Notes: generated by a model not told the origin, from the letters alone. Shown: positions 36,006 through 48,360, counted from the first letter of the stretch. The stretch: 64,000 nt of DNA from Sindora glabra (GCA_020226215.1 CM035234.1:47681275-47745274), one strand, 5' to 3'. Made by a program: numbers and translations.

Positions 36006-36254
36006 AAGATGGAAAAAAATATCCTAAATCTTCTTTATACTCACAAATTTACCTCTAATCATTGATAACCTTTAAACCTTTTATTTTATTCATTTTACAT
36101 CAACAATTCATACAAAATGTCATTCTAAATCCCTTTAAACAACTAATTATTGTCTACAGAAAATTATAATTCATCTTTCTTTATATTAATTTATTATTTT
36201 TACATGAAAATATTTTTGAAATTATTTTAAATTTTTTAAGGTTGTAACATAGAT

Positions 36255-38640
36255 CTTCTATTTCTTTTTGTAGACTCGGTAGCATCTATTTAACTTAATT
36301 CAAGAATATTAGTTAAACAATTTAATAGAAAATATAAGGTCATGATTGTAAAATAAGTAGAACATGTGATGCTAAGAATAGAGTTTTAGTTAGACTAACT
36401 TATTTCTCCATAGAACTCTAGGTCTATAAGTTAGTTTAACTCCTTTTTTAAAGTATCATATACATATTTTAAACTAAATTGAATGTGGTGGAAATATTCT
36501 TGAACCTCCAAATTTTATTCAATGCATATTGGCTAGTTTTTTAGGAAATTTAAGCCTTATTATGTTTTTAAATTAATACTAAGCTTAATGAAGGCTTATA
36601 GGATGATTATTAATAGTTTCGAGCTAATCACAATTGTACAAAGTTCTTGACATAAAGCAACAATCTCTCTTTTACATTATTGTTTAAAATCAAAATTATG
36701 ACTTATGTAGATAACTATTAACAACCATGGATCCTTCTCTTCCTTGAACAATTTAAGATGAACAAATTGGAATGATGAAATAAGTATAGTGAAACCAATT
36801 TCATTTTCCTTTCAAGCAATTCATATCCCTTCTAAAAATCCTTCCCTTCATGAATGTGAAAATTGTGAAAATATAACTTCTTCATAATATCTGAAGCTTT
36901 AACAAAAGAACATTTAGTTTTAACTAGGATTATCATATGAGGCTTATATCTTTCAACAATTCTTTCATATGAATTAGAAACTTAAACTTTACTAGCCTCT
37001 TTACAATTCTAGAATAAATTTTTTCATTATAATAAAATTAGATAAATTAATTAGACTACCATTATTACATCCTCTTATAACTCTTCTTTGTAAGGAATAA
37101 GTATGCCTGATTAATCCCATGATTATTATTTTTTGAAGCCTTGGGGCCTCTCAACCATAAAGATAGATTTTTCAAGTTAATTTGGGAGTTCAATCATCAC
37201 TTTCTCTAGAGGGATTAAATCTTTTAAAAAAAAGATCTTGCTTTGGAACATACTTTTCTAGATGATCTTTCCTACTTTTCCCTAATCCACAATAACTCTA
37301 GAATGTAAATTTGATTAGTCATTTTCCTTTTCCCTTCACTATCCTACTTTTATTTACTTTGGAATTGTTTGCTATTCAAATCTTCCCTTTCATTCCAATC
37401 TCTATCCTATCATCCCCTTGTTGCTTTTTCTCCTTATTCCTTTTAAATATAAGATTCACTAATAAGGAGAATCTAGACATTGGGGCAGCCTTAATATTCT
37501 ACTAATTAACTACAATATTTTTGCTGTTTTACTCCCTTTGGCCTTTTCTAGATCTTTATAGCTTTTGAAACATTATCCATTCTCTAAACTCCAAACAAAG
37601 AGTAGGATTAGTCTATGTTTATTAACATTTTCATCATTTTACCTCTCATATGAATGCCCCTTTTTCCTCTAAATCTATATTAGTAGCATTCCTTATCCTA
37701 CTTCTTTTAATAAGAACAATTTTCCATAGACTGCCCACACAAACCACATTCAAAGCAAATCAAAAGGATATTTTATTTTTATTACTTTAGAGTCTATTTT
37801 AAATTATGGCAAAAGGGAATTTTTTAAATTTATTACAACATATACTCTTATATATTTTCCTCTAACCTTTTCTTCAGTCATGTAATTAACTTTGACAATT
37901 CTACCAATTCTATTTCTAATCAATTTCAAACATTTTTTTATCATAATAGTCTTAAGCTAATTTAAGAAATCTCATCTAGATAGCAATAATATCTATTAAT
38001 GCTTTTATTGGGTTAAAATTGGGACTCAATTGCTGAATTGTCAAGTAGTGATCAAATATCACAATCAATTCTATTTAACAATTTCATTGGATAGTAATTG
38101 TAACCAATATCTACTAGTTTGAAGTGTATCCCCTATTAAAAATGCATAGGCTTTTTTTTTCTCTAAAGGACCTAAAACTAACTTTTCTTTCTAAGAGTTT
38201 CACTATCAAACAACTTTGCCATGGTATTCTAATTCTATCTTTTTCCTCTTTAAAGAGTTTCAAGACTAGACAAATAGTGTTACCTTCTATTTCATCAGTG
38301 ATTTGTATTCTAAATAGATCATTATCTTCATAATCTTGATTTTCTTGTTTTGAGCTAAATAAAACATCAAAAATTGAATCTTCTTTATCTTAAGTTTCTT
38401 CATCCTCATACCCCAAATCAACAATTTGAAAGTTCTTATCTTTCATTTACTTTCTTCATCTAAGCTAAAACTCATTAGGTTATTAGAACTATTTAAACCA
38501 TGAGACCTTCCTTCATAGCCTTGTTGTCCTTTATTTACCTTTTTTTGTACTTCATTACAAAGTATCAATTTCCTTTTTTATTAAATTTAAGAATTAAGGA
38601 CTTAAGATGGTTACTGCTTAGAATCCATGAAAAGAACAAG
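36255..38640 (-). pseudogene. LINE-C remnant: ORF1 and part of the downstream region
   Basis: On the minus strand the DUF4283 part reads KLVDIGYNYYPMKL followed by SINRY..LDEI (38150-37940). The zinc knuckle reads CFECGLCGQSMENC at about 37721-37766, a CCHC motif with His replaced by Gln. A basic, Ser-rich tail follows. Later sequence (37.1-36.3 kb) reads in broken frames and could include endonuclease pieces, but I cannot confirm them. The copy is cut on its 3' side at 36249 by the minus-strand LTR. Stops occur in every segment. Confidence 0.6.
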
Positions 38641-39340
38641 AAAGCTCCAACAAAATCTTCTTATCTTATTGATTTTTAAGGACAATTCACATACACATTT
38701 TCCTTACAATTATGTTTTCTACGCTTTTAATGCTTTAAACATATTTTTGCAAGTAATGCGCGAGTATGTTTAAATATATTTTTATTTTTTGGTTTTGAAA
38801 AATTATTTTAAAAAACCATTTTTATTTTCAGAAGGATTATGTTATAAAATATATAACTTCAATCATAAGAGTTAATTTCTAGTCACATAGCTTCATAATA
38901 AGTCTTTCAACCTTCTATATAATTTCCTTCATATTAAGACAATATCTATTACAATTGTCATTCAATTTGAAGAATTTTTGCTCCAAAACCACATATGCAA
39001 TTTTCATCTCATATGGCTCCTCCTTTATTTTTAGATTTAATGGAAACAAATAATAGATAGTGGTTAGTGGAGCAAATAAAAAATGTTTCATGTACTTACA
39101 AAATTGCCATAATGAATAGAAAAATAAATTAATAAAATGTTTAAGAGTTATTTTTTTAATTGTAGGAGTGGTAATTTACTTAATACATATACACATAATC
39201 AAAGGTTCAAACCTAGTACATAAGGGGAATAAAGCTTCTAAGGTAACGTTAAGTGTTATTGTACTACTAAAGGTGCTAACATCAAAAGGTTATTTTTATT
39301 TTATTTAAGTTACATATTTAAAGTTAGAGAGTCTAAAAAT
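38641..39340. other. AT-rich intergenic DNA, no gene seen
   Basis: No gene or clear element. A GGTTCAAACCT string near 39208 is tRNA-B-box-like but isolated. Confidence 0.5.
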
Positions 39341-39344
39341 ATAT

Positions 39345-40070
39345 TATAAAAGTATTTACTAAGCAAGAACTTTTATTTTTAAAACATAGTTCTTACTTTT
39401 TAATTGTTTTTATAATTTATTTTTAAAATTTGTAATTCTAAATATATAATATAAAAATAGAAAAATGAATATATTTTTCAATATTTTAAACTTTTTTTAG
39501 GGTAATTTTATAATTAAATGGAACATTTCTTTATTTATTCCATCAATCATGCTTTATGTTTCATTTATTATTTTTAAAAATAATTTTTAATTTTTATGTT
39601 TTTAAAAATAAAAGCTCCTCCTTGGTAAGTACTTTTATAATCTATTTAAAAAAAATTCCTACTTTTATAATTGCTTTTGCACAAATAGAAATAACTTTTG
39701 TATATTTTATTGATTTATTTTGTTATTTTTGATGATAATTTTGTAATTAAATAAAATATTTTCTTTTTTACTTCATCAAAGATCCTCTATGTTTTGTCCA
39801 TTGTTTTTAAAAATAGTTTTCAATTTTAAAAATAAAATTTCTTGCTTAGTTATTATTTTTATAATCTATTTTTAAAAATTATGATTATAAATGTATAACT
39901 TAAAAACATAAAAATAAAAATAACTTTTAAATGTTCTTCTAACCTTTTTTTGTTCTTAATGATAATTTTATAATTAAATAAAACATTTTTTATTTGCTTA
40001 ATCACTCCTTATTCTTTATTTTCTTTGAATTTAAAAATAATTTTTTAAATTAAAAAGCATAAAAACATAT
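39345..40070. repeat. Tandem array, ~230 bp unit, three copies
   Basis: The landmark GGTAATTTTATAATTAAAT at 39501 recurs as GATAATTTTGTAATTAAAT at 39734 and GATAATTTTATAATTAAAT at 39961, spaced 233 and 227 bases. Other shared words are CTTTATGTTT/CTCTATGTTTTGTC, TTTTTAAAAATAATTTTTAA and TTTTTATAATCTATTT. It is non-coding. Confidence 0.65.
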
Positions 40071-40124
40071 CTAAAGGGACATATTTCCTTTGGTTCAAAA
40101 TTACAAAATAGCTTTGTTTTGCTT

Positions 40125-40410
40125 AAGTTGTTGATAATTCAATTAATAGCTAATAAATTAATTAATTATATAATATATTTTTTTAAATTAATTGTTAAAA
40201 TAGTTAAATATAAAATAATATAAAAGGATATATCAATATAAATAGATATATAAATTAAATTATATTAATGCAATTAAGATGTTTAAAATTTAATTAATTA
40301 TAATTTATGACATACATATTTTATACTAAATTTATGATATTATATACTTATTTACTTACTTGCTTAATTTTTATATATTTATTATTTAAAAATATAATTA
40401 TTTATTAAGG
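40125..40410. repeat. Dispersed AT-rich repeat, copy B
   Basis: Shares the order AAATATAAAATAATATAAAA, ATATCAATATAAATAGATAT, TATATTAATGCAATTAAGAT with copies at 2810-3200 and (inverted) 49790-50000. Confidence 0.45.
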
Positions 40411-40583
40411 ACATGGGTAGTAAATTAATAAAAGAGACTAAAAACCTATTTCAATCCTTATAAAAAATATTTTTTTTAATTTTATCCCTAAATAAAAGTT
40501 TATATCAATTTAGTTCATGTTAAATTTTAGTTCTTTTTTTATAGGAAACGGAATACTGAATTATTATATGGAAGGACTAAAAT

Positions 40584-40597
40584 TTAAGTGTTCTAAT
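40584..40597 (+). repeat. LINE-B target-site duplication, 3' side
   Basis: TTAAGTGTTCTAAT here and at 46400-46413 flank the LINE exactly. Fourteen bases is a normal length for LINE target-primed insertion. Confidence 0.85.
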
Positions 40598-40648
40598 CTT
40601 TTTTTTTTTTGGGTGAACAAACGGGGCTAAAGCCCAAAGAAAAGAAAA

Positions 40649-41250
40649 CTAAGAAAATCTAATAGAGCGGGTCATAGGGACCCTCATTACATTAGAAAGA
40701 ATTAAATGAGTTACTTGACTAGGAGGATGATCAAACACATGTAACCCTGGAGTAAGATTGATTTTATATTTGGTCATCCCATCTGCACATTGATTCCCTT
40801 CTCTAAAAATGTGAGATACTTTTACTGCCCAATCTTTATTAAAGAGCTCATTAATAACAGTGATTAAGTAGTGTTTGAGATCTCTTTGTTTATTTAAACC
40901 ATCTGGTAAAGCCTTGGAATCGCTCTCCACTTGTATTTTCCTATATCCTCTATTCCATGCTTCTTAACGACCACAGATTAAACCCCAATATTATGCTTCA
41001 AAGGAGTTGCATTCTCCTAGAGGTTTAGCATACCCAAATAACCACCTGCCAGTTGAGTCTCTAACAACACCTCCACATGAAGATCTCTTGTATTTATAAT
41101 TACAGGCTCCATCTGTATTTAATTTCACCCAATTATCTCGAGGAGGCCCCCAACACACCTGAATTTCTGAGGAATGCATTCGTACCGAGTATTTCTTTGA
41201 TAAAACGATGCCCACTTCATCAATTGCTCTTAAAATATACCTTGTAACAT
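40649..41250 (-). pseudogene. LINE-B RNase H domain
   Basis: The open part at 40991-41215 reads VCWGPPRDNWVKLNTDGACN, the entry to the RNase H fold with its first catalytic Asp, followed by GGVVRDSTGRWLFGYAKPLGECNSFEA, which ends with the Glu-containing AE-like segment. The part at 40649-40930 reads ESDSKAL (third acidic position) and FREGNQCADGMTKY, corresponding to the R.AN..AD.LA end block. A stop separates the two. Removal of template RNA is the family role; it is inactive here. Confidence 0.8.
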
Positions 41251-43640
41251 TTCGAGTTTTAAGAAATTTGTCTCGTGCATCTCACTATTTCTCCATTTCC
41301 ATATGTGCCAGGTGGATATAGCCCAGGCTTTTGCCCAATTTAAGCCAACTCTAAACTCTTGATTCTGATTTAGATTGATCCACACCCATATGTTCTAATC
41401 CAAGGACATGAAGATGTTAATAAGATGGCTTGGAACCAGATTTTTCCAAATTTCTATAACTAGTTGACAGTTTCGAAGAACGTGGAGGATAGATTCCTCA
41501 TATTGGGGACAATGCCTATAATATTTAGACCCATGACCCCATTTAGCTATTCTTATGTTTGTCAGCAATCTATTATGGAGAACCTACCATAAGAATATTT
41601 TTATTCTTTGGGGAACTTTAAGTCTCCAAAGGTTTTTCCAAACTACATCTTTAGCCTCCCAAGAATTTTTTGACAAAGCCTGATATGCACTAGCAACTGA
41701 GAAAGAGCCATAGTTCTTAAACTAAACTAATTGGTCACTCTCTACTAAAGCTTGTGGCGGATAAATTGGCATAATTTTGTAGAGGATATTAATTGGAAGA
41801 AGGTGCTGGAGTTTGTTCCAGTCCCAGTCATTATCAGAAGAAATCATCTCACTTACTTTAGCCTCAAGGTTATCCATATCAATCAGAGAGGTGGAGAAAT
41901 AATAAAGTGGATCTCCTAGATTAAGCCAATCATCTAGCTAAAAGTTAATTGAATTACCATCCCGAATCTTCCATCGCATCAATTGTTTGGTAGTGCCTCA
42001 TAATTTAGAGATATTTCTCTAGAAAATGAAATCTCGATTAAAGCTTTGAACGGTCAGTGGCCAAGATTGTCGTCACCATATTTTCCTTTTAAAACCTGTA
42101 CCTATAGATCTTTAGTGTTGATACACACTTTATAGCATATTTTCATAAGGCATGCACTATTAAAAGTTTCCAAGTTCCTTAATCCCAAACTACCTGTACT
42201 TTTAGGTTGACAAACATTGCTCCATTTTACCATATGGACTTTATATGTATTTTCATCATGGCCTCAAATAGAGTTGCACTGAATTCTTTCAATCGACTTA
42301 TATACTTCTTTTGGGATTTTCTCTACCTGCATGTTATATACAAGTATTACTAAAATAATTGAATTTGCCAGCGTTAATCTTCCTGCAATGATAAACATTT
42401 TGTTTGCCAACTAGCCAGCTTTTGGCAAATTTTTGCTAATAAGTTTCCAAATTGACTTCTGCTGTTTCCTCAAGACACTAGGGTAATTCCCAGATATTTG
42501 CCTAACTCTATTGTGGGGGAGAAACCACAGTTGTTAGAGATACACTCTTTTAAGGAATCTCCAATATTTTTGGAGAATAGAATTTTTGACTTCATAGCAT
42601 TCACTCTTTGGCTAGAGGCACTACAAAATTTCTCAAGACATTTGTTAATGCATTGGATCTGATCCAAGGAAGCTTCAGCAAAGAGGATGAGATCATCAGC
42701 AAATATGAGGTAAGATATTTTAGGGCCATTCCTCCTTGCTTTGATAGGTCTCCAGTTACCATAATTAATCTCTTCTATTATAACATGTGATAGTTTATCC
42801 ATATACAACACAAATAAGTAAGGGGAGATTAGGTCGCCTTGTTTGATACCCCTTGTTGGATGGAAGTATTCAGATTTAGCTCCATTCCAGAGAATGTTCA
42901 TGGAAGATGAAGAGATATATTGCATAATTACTCTTTAAATATCACTGGGAAGATCTATTTCTGACAGAACATCCGAGATGAACTCCCATTTTAATCTATT
43001 ATAGGCTTTTTCCAAGTTTATTTTAATCACCATATAGCTAACTCTTCCTTTTTTCATTTTCATAGAATGAATCATTTCACTTGCAATTATAATGTTATCT
43101 TGGATATTTCTACCAAGAATGAAGCTTGATTGATACAGAGAGATTAAGGAAGGTAACAGAGGTCTTAGTCTATTCACAATAACTTTAGTTACACATTTAT
43201 AGGTAACATTACATAGGGATATGGGGCGAAATTGGCTAATAAACTTTGGATAGTCTTGTTTGGGAATGAGGGTGATTAGAGTTTGATTAATGTTTGCTAT
43301 ATTGAATGTTCCTTCAAAAATATCTTGCACCAACTTAAAGAGATCCTTCCCCAGTATGTCATAGTTAGCTTTAAAAAATATTGCTAAAAAACTATTATAT
43401 CCAGGACCTTTAGTGGCTCCTATGTTGAAGATAGCTCTTTTGACTTCACTAAAAGAAATTGGTCTTTGAAGATTTTTTTCCTCATTTCCTGAATCTGCTT
43501 AAATTTCAAACTTGTTTGAATCGGTATATGTGCCACATCCTCTTTTTGGAATAGATTTTTTAAGAAGCCTACAACCATGTTGACCAGCTCCTTTTTATTA
43601 TCTTGCCAATTCCTATTATGGTTTCTGAGCATTGTAACTC
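41251..43640 (-). pseudogene. LINE-B reverse transcriptase domain
   Basis: Minus-strand frames at 42935-43333 and 42470-42925 cover most of the RT. Seen in order: LITLIPKQDYPKFISQFRPISLCNVTYK as the entry block; VIKINLEKAYNRLKWEFI, the palm motif whose consensus KIDLEKAYDRL has both Asp changed to Asn here; GIKQGDLISPYLFVLYMD; and ISYLIFADDLILFAE with an intact FADD catalytic pair. ELGKYLGI marks the thumb. From 41700 to 41300 a Trp/Cys-rich zinc-finger-like region reads in broken frames. Lost Asp residues plus stops make it inactive. Confidence 0.85.
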
Positions 43641-44635
43641 TATTTTGTTGTCTTTGTATAATGATCTTCGAGTGATAAAATTTAGTATTTTTATCGCCAT
43701 CTTGAATCCATTTAGTACGAGCTTTCTAATGCCACAAGATTTCTTCTTGCATTAAGATTTCTTGGATTCTTGTTGCAAGGTTTTTTCAAGGAGCAATTAA
43801 ATTGGAAAGATTAATGTCCATTGAAGCTCTGTTATTCCAGTTATTTTGAATGAGATCCTTGAAAGAAGGGTGGCATAACCACACAACTTCGAATCTGAAT
43901 GGTCTCTCTGTGTTTTCAGTTCTTCCTTCTCCAAAATCCACTAGTAGAGGATGGTGGTCAAAGTAGACTCGAGGTAGAAGTTTAACAATAGCCTCATTAT
44001 GATTCATTCTCCACTTCATATTACTCAAGCTTCTGTTTAGTCTTTCAAAGACTCTATTGTAACCGTTTCTTAAAGTGCCACACCATGTAAATCTGGATCC
44101 TTCCCACCCAAAATCAATTAAGCCACAATCATCTATCCATTTTGCAAAAAGTTGATAGTGGGATGGATTGATAGGAGCTTCTCCTTTTTTTCCCTAATGT
44201 TAGCAATGTCGTTGAAATCTCACATTACAAGTCATGGATCTGAAATGGTACTAGCTAGCTCGCGTAGTTTTTGTTTACACTTTAATTTCAGTTCATTCCT
44301 TGGATTCGTATAAACTATTGTTAATAACTAAAAGACAGAGCTAGAACTTTCTACTCTTAGGTGCACAAATTGAAAATTCTCTATAAGCAAAATAACTTTA
44401 ATATCATAGTCACTCCATCCTACTTAGATACCTCCTGATCTCCCCCTACCATTGATAGTGTGAAATTGATTAAAATGAAGCTTTTGAAAAATTAGTGGAG
44501 CTCTAGACACTTCCACCTTAGTTTCCATTAGAGCTATAATGGTTAGCCTGTGAGTAGCAACCATCTCCTTACAATGGGACATAAATAACTTATTGCTAAC
44601 TCCCTGCAATTCCAGGCTATTATTTTTTGAGTCAT
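43641..44635 (-). pseudogene. LINE-B endonuclease domain and ORF2 start
   Basis: ORF2 most likely began at ATG 44635 (MTQKIIAWNC), the usual N-terminus of plant L1 ORF2. A one-base frameshift follows at about 44608, and the frame resumes as QGVSNKLFMSHCKEMV. METKVE contains the catalytic Glu, CDFNDI the catalytic DFND-type block, and FDHHPLLVDF the terminal SDHxP-like block. RPFRFEVVW follows. The apurinic-type endonuclease nicks the insertion site. Several stops are present, so the domain is dead. Confidence 0.8.
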
Positions 44636-45139
44636 AATAGTGGCTGGTTAAACCACAATCATGTGGTTAGCTTTTTTCTTGGTATTATCTTGTAGTTGCA
44701 TCTCAGTCTTTTTGAAATTTACATTATTTCTAAAGCTATCCACATTTGGAGTTTCAGGTACCATGGCTATGTTATTATTTAAATCATGAGGCTTGGTCTA
44801 TTGTGGAATGTTCCGAGAGTCTGGTGGATGAGGGTTCTGCTTAGGTTGATTAATCTGCACTAGAGAGAATAACTTATTTGTTATATCCATTAATGGATTG
44901 GTGTTGTTTCTAGTAACAATCTTCATTAATGTTTGACCAGATTTAACTTTTTTAGTTTCCTTAGTAGTTTGCTTCCCTCTTTGAATGGTCGTGTGCATTA
45001 TAATACCCTAGTTCATGCTTCCCTCTTTCTCACTGATAACTCCCTTTTCCTGGTATGAGTTTGATCTACCTGCACTATCATTCTTATTTCTGGAATGTTT
45101 GTTAGTTGTTGTCTCAGATTAGACATTAGAGATATGGGG

Positions 45140-46393
45140 TTAGGGTTCCTTTTCTGCAGTTTCATCTGTGGCAAAGATTGGATTAGCTAGCATCTCAAAT
45201 TTGAATCTTGTCAGTAAGTTAGTTTTCCTCTCCCTATTTGGAATTCCTTTGTCTGTAGTTACAAATTCCTTGGTTTTAGTTTTCCTGGTTCTTCTAGCTT
45301 TGTGTACTACCATCCATTCACCATATTCCATAGTAGGTATATTGGACTCGATGTGTTTCTCATTGATATTATCTATCTGTTACACTATATTGGAATTGTG
45401 GTGGCCTCTCTCTTGTGGTTTCAAAGTAGATTTAGCAGGCACTCCTTTCCATAGGTAGCCCTCTACATAATGCCCATAGGTACCATAGTTAAAGCAAATT
45501 AGATGCATGCCTTAATATTCTACTTTGATTTCTACATTACCTATCTTGAATTGAGGGATTAGAGGTTTATTTAGATCAATAGTGACACAAACTCGAGCAT
45601 ATTTGCCTCTTGTTCGTTCCTCAATTGTCAAATCTACCTTTATAGTCTTTATAATCCTGTTTCCTAGAGCTTTTAGACATTTCCAATCATAATATTCCAT
45701 TGCAAGCTTCAGGAATCTAACCCAAACAACTATTAATTGGATCTTTGCAATAGCTAGGTTAAAATTAGAAGTTCATTCCTAAATAGTGAGATAGTGATCT
45801 AGAATCATCCATGGCCCTCTTGTCAGTGTATAGTTTATATCCTCCACATTAGTGAATTTTACAAGATAATACTCAAATCCTAAATCCACTAGATTGAACA
45901 TGCCTAAACCTCGCCACAACTGGATTAACTTCCTTTCTAACAATTTGAATCCCACTTACCTCCCCAGAAGTTTAATTATCAGAGAGTTTTTCCAGGGCTT
46001 TCTAATCCTCATCTCCTCCTCCTTTGACAGTTTTAATACAAGCATAATAGTATTATCATTCAATATTTCATCGATTACCTAAATCCCTTCAGAATTTTCC
46101 TCATCAAAGAAATCCTAATTATCCAACATTACATTTTCATCTCTTGATTTGTCATTGGGAATGTCATCCTCAATCCAATTGTCGGTGCCTGTTAGCATCT
46201 GTTTGTATAATCATTGGGGATGTTCTTGGCTATCTAATCCGGGTTCCAAAATGAGGTCATCGTATTTGCGCAGGCCTGACGCACTTCCATCAAAATTCGA
46301 AAGGCTTCTTTTAACTTTCTTGGTGCTTCTCCTTAATTGATTGGCTTTTTCTTTTGAGGTGACGCTTCGATGGGGATCGTCGATGCTAGTCAT
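45140..46393 (-). pseudogene. LINE-B ORF1 (DUF4283, zinc knuckle)
   Basis: Starts MTSIDDPHRSVTSKEK at 46393. After an acidic N-terminus comes the gag-like DUF4283 region: RIRKPWKNSLIIKLLGR, then LVDLGFEYYLVKF, then RGPWMILDHYLT, then ALGNRIIKTIKVD and RGKYARVCVTIDLNKPL. GMHLICFNYGTYGHYVEGY is the zinc knuckle with two of its three Cys changed to Tyr. The last segment ends at 45140; a Lys/Asn-rich tail continues in other frames to about 44640. Established role: RNA-binding partner of the element transcript. Four or more stops interrupt it. Confidence 0.82.
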
Positions 46394-46399
46394 TTTTTA

Positions 46400-46413
46400 T
46401 TAAGTGTTCTAAT
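46400..46413 (+). repeat. LINE-B target-site duplication, 5' side
   Basis: TTAAGTGTTCTAAT identical to 40584-40597, only six bases from the ORF1 ATG. Confidence 0.85.
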
Positions 46414-48360
46414 TTTATAAGAACAAAATTGATACAAATCTTTAGTCATAAATAAAATTGATAAAAATTCAATCTTATAGGAACCAAAATATATTTTCAA
46501 TCTTAATGAAAACAAAAAAGAAAAATTTGGAAAAAATTGAAAAACTATTAGCTTATTAATTACTACGTTATAATTGTACAATACATAGGTACAATTTTTT
46601 TTCTTCTATTGGATATTAATTATTATATATAAAAAATTGAAAATAAATTTTGTTACAATTTATATCATTGCAGAACCTCAAAAGTTTTGAAAAACATGTT
46701 TACTTATCTTAAAAGTATTTTTTAATTTTCATGATTGATTTATAACATATTTTCAAAACTAAAATCATTTAGGCAAATTCCAATAAAATAAAATAAGTTT
46801 AATTAATTATAATGTATTTTTAAATAATATTTATGTATTTATATTATTAGTATAATCTATTTGGATAATTTTAATTTGAATTATCAACAATTATGTTTCT
46901 CATATTCTTTTTGGATTGTAATATACTTTTTTTTTCTAAAATTAAATAATATTAATAGTTAAAAGATAAATAATTATCTACAATTAGCTTTCTTAAATTC
47001 TTTTCAATGGTAAGACTCCACCTTATCTGAGGTTAAATGAAATTAATAGTTAAAAAGTAGATGATTATAATAATTTATTAACTAATCTACACAAATTAAG
47101 GAGTTTTTCTTTTATTTATCAATTCTAATCCTTAATTTTCTTAAAAAATAAGAAAAATCTATGTTCAATTAGTTATAAGTAAAAAATAATAATCTTACTC
47201 CCATATTTAAAATTGAACATGGATTCCCACACCTTCTTTAAAATGATTTTTCTCCAAACTAGGACAATATTTAGTGCTTATTTTGACCAAACACTTGATA
47301 CTTGATAAGAACACAAATATTCAAATTATAAAAAATTAATAAACACAGTTTTACATATATAATATATTATTAGTTAAGTACATTATAAAAAAGGAAAACT
47401 ACAACATTAAAGAATAGTTAACTAATAAATTAACAATTAAAAAATGAAAAAAAGGTAAATGCTAATAAAAAAAATTAACACATGAACTAAAATAAAAAAC
47501 AACATTCGTTGATAATAAAGCTACTAGTCTTGCAATCATTTAAAATTAAATGGGAAAGATATTTATGATTGAAGAAATTAATAACTCTTCAAACATGATG
47601 CATAACCTTCCTATATAACAATATAGAAATGATTTCAGTGATAAAGTAATGAAGTTAGTTATTATAGATTTATTCTAGTAATAAAGTAAATGTATTAAAG
47701 GAATGACAGAAAAAGTGCTGTAATAGATATGGGAAGAAGACAAACTTTTGACATTTATCTAAATAATCCAATAAGAGATTATTATTTACATTCATTTAAA
47801 ATAAGAAAGCTCATTTAAAATTATAGTGCAGAAAGTTATGAAAGTAATGAATTTGTTACCTATGCAAAAAAGTTGTAATGGATGTAGAATTTTTTTCATT
47901 ATGTAATGAAAATGTTCATGGCATAGAAAAATTTGAAAATAAAAGATGTTAATAAATGCTTAAAGTACAAAAAAAGAGTAGAAAATAATGACAAATTACA
48001 TACTACAAAATCTTAATAGACATGATTATTTAAGTTCATAAAGCAAATAAACTATTACAAGATAATTATCTAAAATTCACATGTTAAAAAAATATAAATA
48101 GGGTTCAGTAATATCTAGAAGGAAAAATTTGACAAACAATAGCATATAATATAAATAATATATGGCCTAGCAAAATCGGGTTCAATTAGTTCCTAGGGAA
48201 TTATGTCATTGAAACTTTTCAAATAAAAAATCCTAGTGGAGTTTAAGAATACCAATAATAAGCAACAAACAAAAATTGAAACTTATTGAATGAATTGAAT
48301 GAAGAATAAATGGAGACAAAGGAATAGAGATTAAGAATAGATAAGATAAGATAAAATATT
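46414..48360. other. AT-rich intergenic DNA, no gene seen
   Basis: The first ~90 bases (repeated words such as AAAATTGATAAAAATTC) continue the repeat interrupted by LINE-B and resemble 51790-51960. Otherwise nothing is supported. Confidence 0.5.

Larger units (their letters stand above)
32011..36249 (-). mobile_element. Ty3/gypsy-type LTR, minus strand, split by another solo LTR
   Basis: Read on the minus strand it starts TGTTACAACCTTAAAAA at 36249, contains a pyrimidine-rich leader with CAAGGTAAG (about 34205), and near its end has TTTACTCACTGAGTCCTAGAATT (32443-32464). The last block and the following AGGTTAGACTAGTGG..GTTAGG stretch align with the end of the solo LTR at 6119-8648. It is thus a member of the same LTR family. 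Removing the insertion at 34375-36000 leaves about 2.6 kb. The left end (about 32011-32028) is approximate, and no matching target duplication for TAGAT (36250-36254) was found there. Confidence 0.6.
40598..46399 (-). mobile_element. Nearly complete L1-type LINE (LINE-B)
   Basis: A 5.8 kb non-LTR retrotransposon on the minus strand with a 14-base target-site duplication and a T-run at about 40599-40610, the complement of its 3' poly(A). It holds ORF1 (46393-45140), then ORF2 with endonuclease, reverse transcriptase, zinc-finger-like RT tail and RNase H, ending at about 40649. The 5' end of the insertion lies only six bases before the ORF1 start codon. Stops and frameshifts inactivate both ORFs. 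It interrupts another AT-rich repeat: the sequences on both sides continue each other once the LINE and one duplication are removed. Confidence 0.88.

Noticed and set aside
45168..45458. Plus-strand 96-codon frame with hydrophobic N-terminus
   Set aside because: Antisense to LINE-B ORF1; the hydrophobic look arises from complementing Lys-rich sequence.
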